Shown here piece by piece: positions 62,478 through 64,000 of a DNA stretch of 64,000 nucleotides (position 1 is the stretch's first letter; every line of letters begins with the position of its first letter). The stretch spans positions 23,171-87,170 of the forward strand of contig JBLIEQ010000016.1 in the NCBI GenBank assembly GCA_047633175.1. Reading direction: 5' to 3'. Made by a program: the position numbers and the translations under genes. Source of the DNA: Motiliproteus sp047633175 (GTDB taxonomy: Bacteria > Pseudomonadota > Gammaproteobacteria > Pseudomonadales > Balneatricaceae). The notes beneath the pieces are model-generated. The model was not told the DNA's origin. It saw only the letters and a list, made by a program, of their open reading frames with translations, and ran no database searches.

Positions 62478-63164
62478 TTAGGGTGAGTTGAAATCGAGTT
62501 CTTTTTTGTAAACTTCTACTATTGTCTGGCAATTCCAGACGTATCCAAAATGGCTGGCCTGCACACAGTTGCTGATCAGGCTCGGCTTGAACAATGCGAA
62601 GCAATCGCCTTTCCCTCGCACCGAGGAATAAGCGATTCCGTCTAGCCCGTCTTTTTTACACTGTAATCCTAGAGATTGACCTTGGCTGTAGTCGGTAGGA
62701 TGGTATAGAGCTGTTCCCAAATACGGGACCGCCCGGACATCCTTCAGCTCTGCCGAGAATTTAGCGACCAGACAGCGCATGTCGATCTCTTGAGCCGGCT
62801 CTTTGGTATAGCTCATGAACGTTGCTCGGTGATACCTGGTTTCTTCAATAGCGTCTTTGAGATCAGCTGCGCCGTAGAAAATTCCATACTCGCCATTGCT
62901 GAAGCGGCTTCCATCAGGATTGACGTGCGTGAACGCGGCCATGACGTAGCCAGACCCCGCTATCCCAAAAATCCTTTCGCCTTTCGGCACAAGATTCAGA
63001 TCACCGATCTGCTCTTGCAGGCGCGGGTTAGTCATGGCTTGAACTGCAAAAAGTTCCTCGAAATCTTCACCATCGGCCACGTCATCAAATAGGGCGATAG
63101 GCGGGAACTTGCTCGGGATTAGCCGGTAACACGTTTGATCATTAAAGCTCGCCGTTTCTGCCAT
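62478..63164 (-). CDS. RES-domain toxin (NAD+-degrading family)
   Basis: A 228-residue protein with a RES domain. Visible pieces are CYRLIPSKFPP, DGSRFSNGEYGIFYGA with the conserved Arg and Tyr, YHPTDYSQGQSLG and GIAYSSVRGKGDC, with the Ser-containing motif near the end. RES toxins degrade NAD+ and stop growth when the antitoxin is lost. Its ATG overlaps the antitoxin stop by one base (TAATG), typical of a coupled toxin-antitoxin operon. It lies between IS remnants, so it was probably acquired. Confidence 0.88.
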   Translation of the reverse strand: MAETASFNDQTCYRLIPSKFPPIALFDDVADGEDFEELFAVQAMTNPRLQEQIGDLNLVPKGERIFGIAGSGYVMAAFTHVNPDGSRFSNGEYGIFYGAADLKDAIEETRYHRATFMSYTKEPAQEIDMRCLVAKFSAELKDVRAVPYLGTALYHPTDYSQGQSLGLQCKKDGLDGIAYSSVRGKGDCFALFKPSLISNCVQASHFGYVWNCQTIVEVYKKELDFNSP

Positions 63165-63571
63165 TAAGACCAGCCTCCCCGCTCGCTATTTAGGCGCGAC
63201 ATTACATCGTAAAGATCCACGACTCGACCTTGGCTCATGACGTCCATTGCGCTACGGCCGTCGTAAAATGGGTGATTGTTTGGCTTGCGAACCCATCCGT
63301 AAACGGACTCTGGAGCCGAAAATAAAATTCGAAGTGCTGCGTGGATGTTCAACAGGTATGAAAGCCGCTCCATAGTGTCCCGAACCACTTTCGCATTGGA
63401 TGGATCTTTCTGGTATTTGAAAAAGGTTGAGTTGGCTTCTATACCAAGCAGAGCTTTTTTCTCAGCAGTCGTGCACTCCCATTTATCGAGAATATTAAAA
63501 ACCGCCTTGAGAGCAGTGTGCCCCTGCTTTTCGGTAAATGTCGCCGGTTTAATCGCGTTATTAACAGGCAT
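63164..63571 (-). CDS. Xre/ParS-type antitoxin (DUF2384) of RES system
   Basis: A 135-residue protein with an N-terminal Xre-like helical region (EKKALLGIEANSTFFKYQ) and a C-terminal DUF2384 toxin-binding part (VYGWVRKPNNHPFYDGRSAMDVM). These antitoxins cap the RES active site and repress the operon. It precedes the toxin gene with a one-base overlap. AGTAAT and AT-rich DNA upstream (63572-63650) probably hold the self-regulated promoter. Confidence 0.88.
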   Translation of the reverse strand: MPVNNAIKPATFTEKQGHTALKAVFNILDKWECTTAEKKALLGIEANSTFFKYQKDPSNAKVVRDTMERLSYLLNIHAALRILFSAPESVYGWVRKPNNHPFYDGRSAMDVMSQGRVVDLYDVMSRLNSERGGWS

Positions 63572-63654
63572 AATTATTACTCCATATATGTTACTGTAAT
63601 TGATTATACTCTACTTATGGAGAATGTAAATCTGCTAATTCCAACTAAAGCAGC

Positions 63655-64000
63655 CTAAAGCTCGGTAGTTGTCAAAGTAGTTGTCGTGATCAACTGTAAT
63701 GCACTCCGAAATTCGAGGTCATTTTTCTCGGGATTCAGGTGTACTTTTTCTGGCAGCGACCAGTCTCGCGTCTTGCCACTCCAGCGCTCGGGGTGACGTG
63801 CTTTTGCAGCCTCATACGTTATCGAGCGCTTTACCGCGATCTGTTTGGCCTTGCCATTATGTCGCTGTGATGTCGTCATAAATTTAATCCCACTGTGGCG
63901 GTGCCGCACGTTATACCAGTGCACAAACTCTAAGACCCAAGCGCGTACGTTCTCCAATACCACAAAGCCCTTGTAGGGGTAACCAGGGCGATATTTACAG
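63655..64000 (-). mobile_element. IS3-family transposase (OrfB), 3' part; continues beyond window
   Basis: A frame open to the window edge encodes the C-terminal part of an IS3-type DDE transposase: YRPGYPYKGFVVLENVRAWV, FVHWYNVRHRHSGIKFMT with the motif region of the catalytic Glu beyond the edge, and ARHPERWSGKTRDW. The last residues are Thr-rich (TTTTLTTTEL) because the frame reads through GACAACTAC repeats at 63663-63686, likely the IS end. The rest of the element lies outside. Confidence 0.85.

Overview
The window looks like chromosome from a marine-type gammaproteobacterium of the Pseudomonadales/Oceanospirillales group. Three things point there: the sulA-lexA and DUF6586-topA neighbourhood known from Pseudomonas, a full cbb3 oxidase cluster with ccoGHIS, hemN and an ANR/FNR regulator, and a class I PHA synthase. 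Most of it is core genome, densely packed in short operons on both strands. The last 2 kb is accessory DNA. No rRNA, tRNA or CRISPR array was seen.

Region 1 (1-17 kb): the end of an undecaprenyl-phosphate sugar transferase (cut by the window edge), an RluA-type pseudouridine synthase, a YbiB-like protein and a sodium:solute symporter. A leftward run then follows: uvrB, a PqiA-like membrane protein, an M23 peptidase and a bactofilin, the last two being a known cell-shape partnership. After these come an aminotransferase, a YgiQ radical SAM protein, an ABC-class ATPase, a TAXI solute-binding protein and a spermidine-synthase-like protein.

Region 2 (17-42 kb): a DMT transporter, an Lrp/AsnC regulator with a decayed partial copy beside it, and a DEAD helicase-gpsA-sixA run. 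Next is an SOS block in which dinG diverges from lexA-sulA across LexA operators, followed by DUF6586 and topA. Then come usp, an ABC-F ATPase, a lytic transglycosylase, cheV, tatD, phaC, proQ, tusA, a monooxygenase-like gene broken by a stop codon, and rlmM.

Region 3 (42.7-57.9 kb): a microaerobic respiration island. Two FNR-family regulators lie at its two ends; one lacks a cluster cysteine. Between them are the cbb3 assembly genes ccoG-H-I-S, the structural genes ccoN-O-Q-P, a 39-residue membrane-protein gene that may be a CcoM-like subunit, and hemN. A strong ANR/FNR box sits between ccoN and hemN. A terminator-like hairpin and three short direct repeats lie in the ccoN leader.

Region 4 (57.3-64 kb): apt, an outer-membrane barrel gene broken by an amber codon, rdgC, queE, a NIF3-like gene and a patatin. 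The end is accessory: an IS256-family remnant, a RES/Xre toxin-antitoxin pair and the 3' part of an IS3-family transposase.

Intergenic palindromes of two related kinds (GTCGGACT/AGTCCGAC and TCAGGCT/AGCCTGA) recur at five places. One supplies the stop codon of the aminotransferase gene. All functional statements rest on reading motifs and family resemblance by eye; no database search was run.
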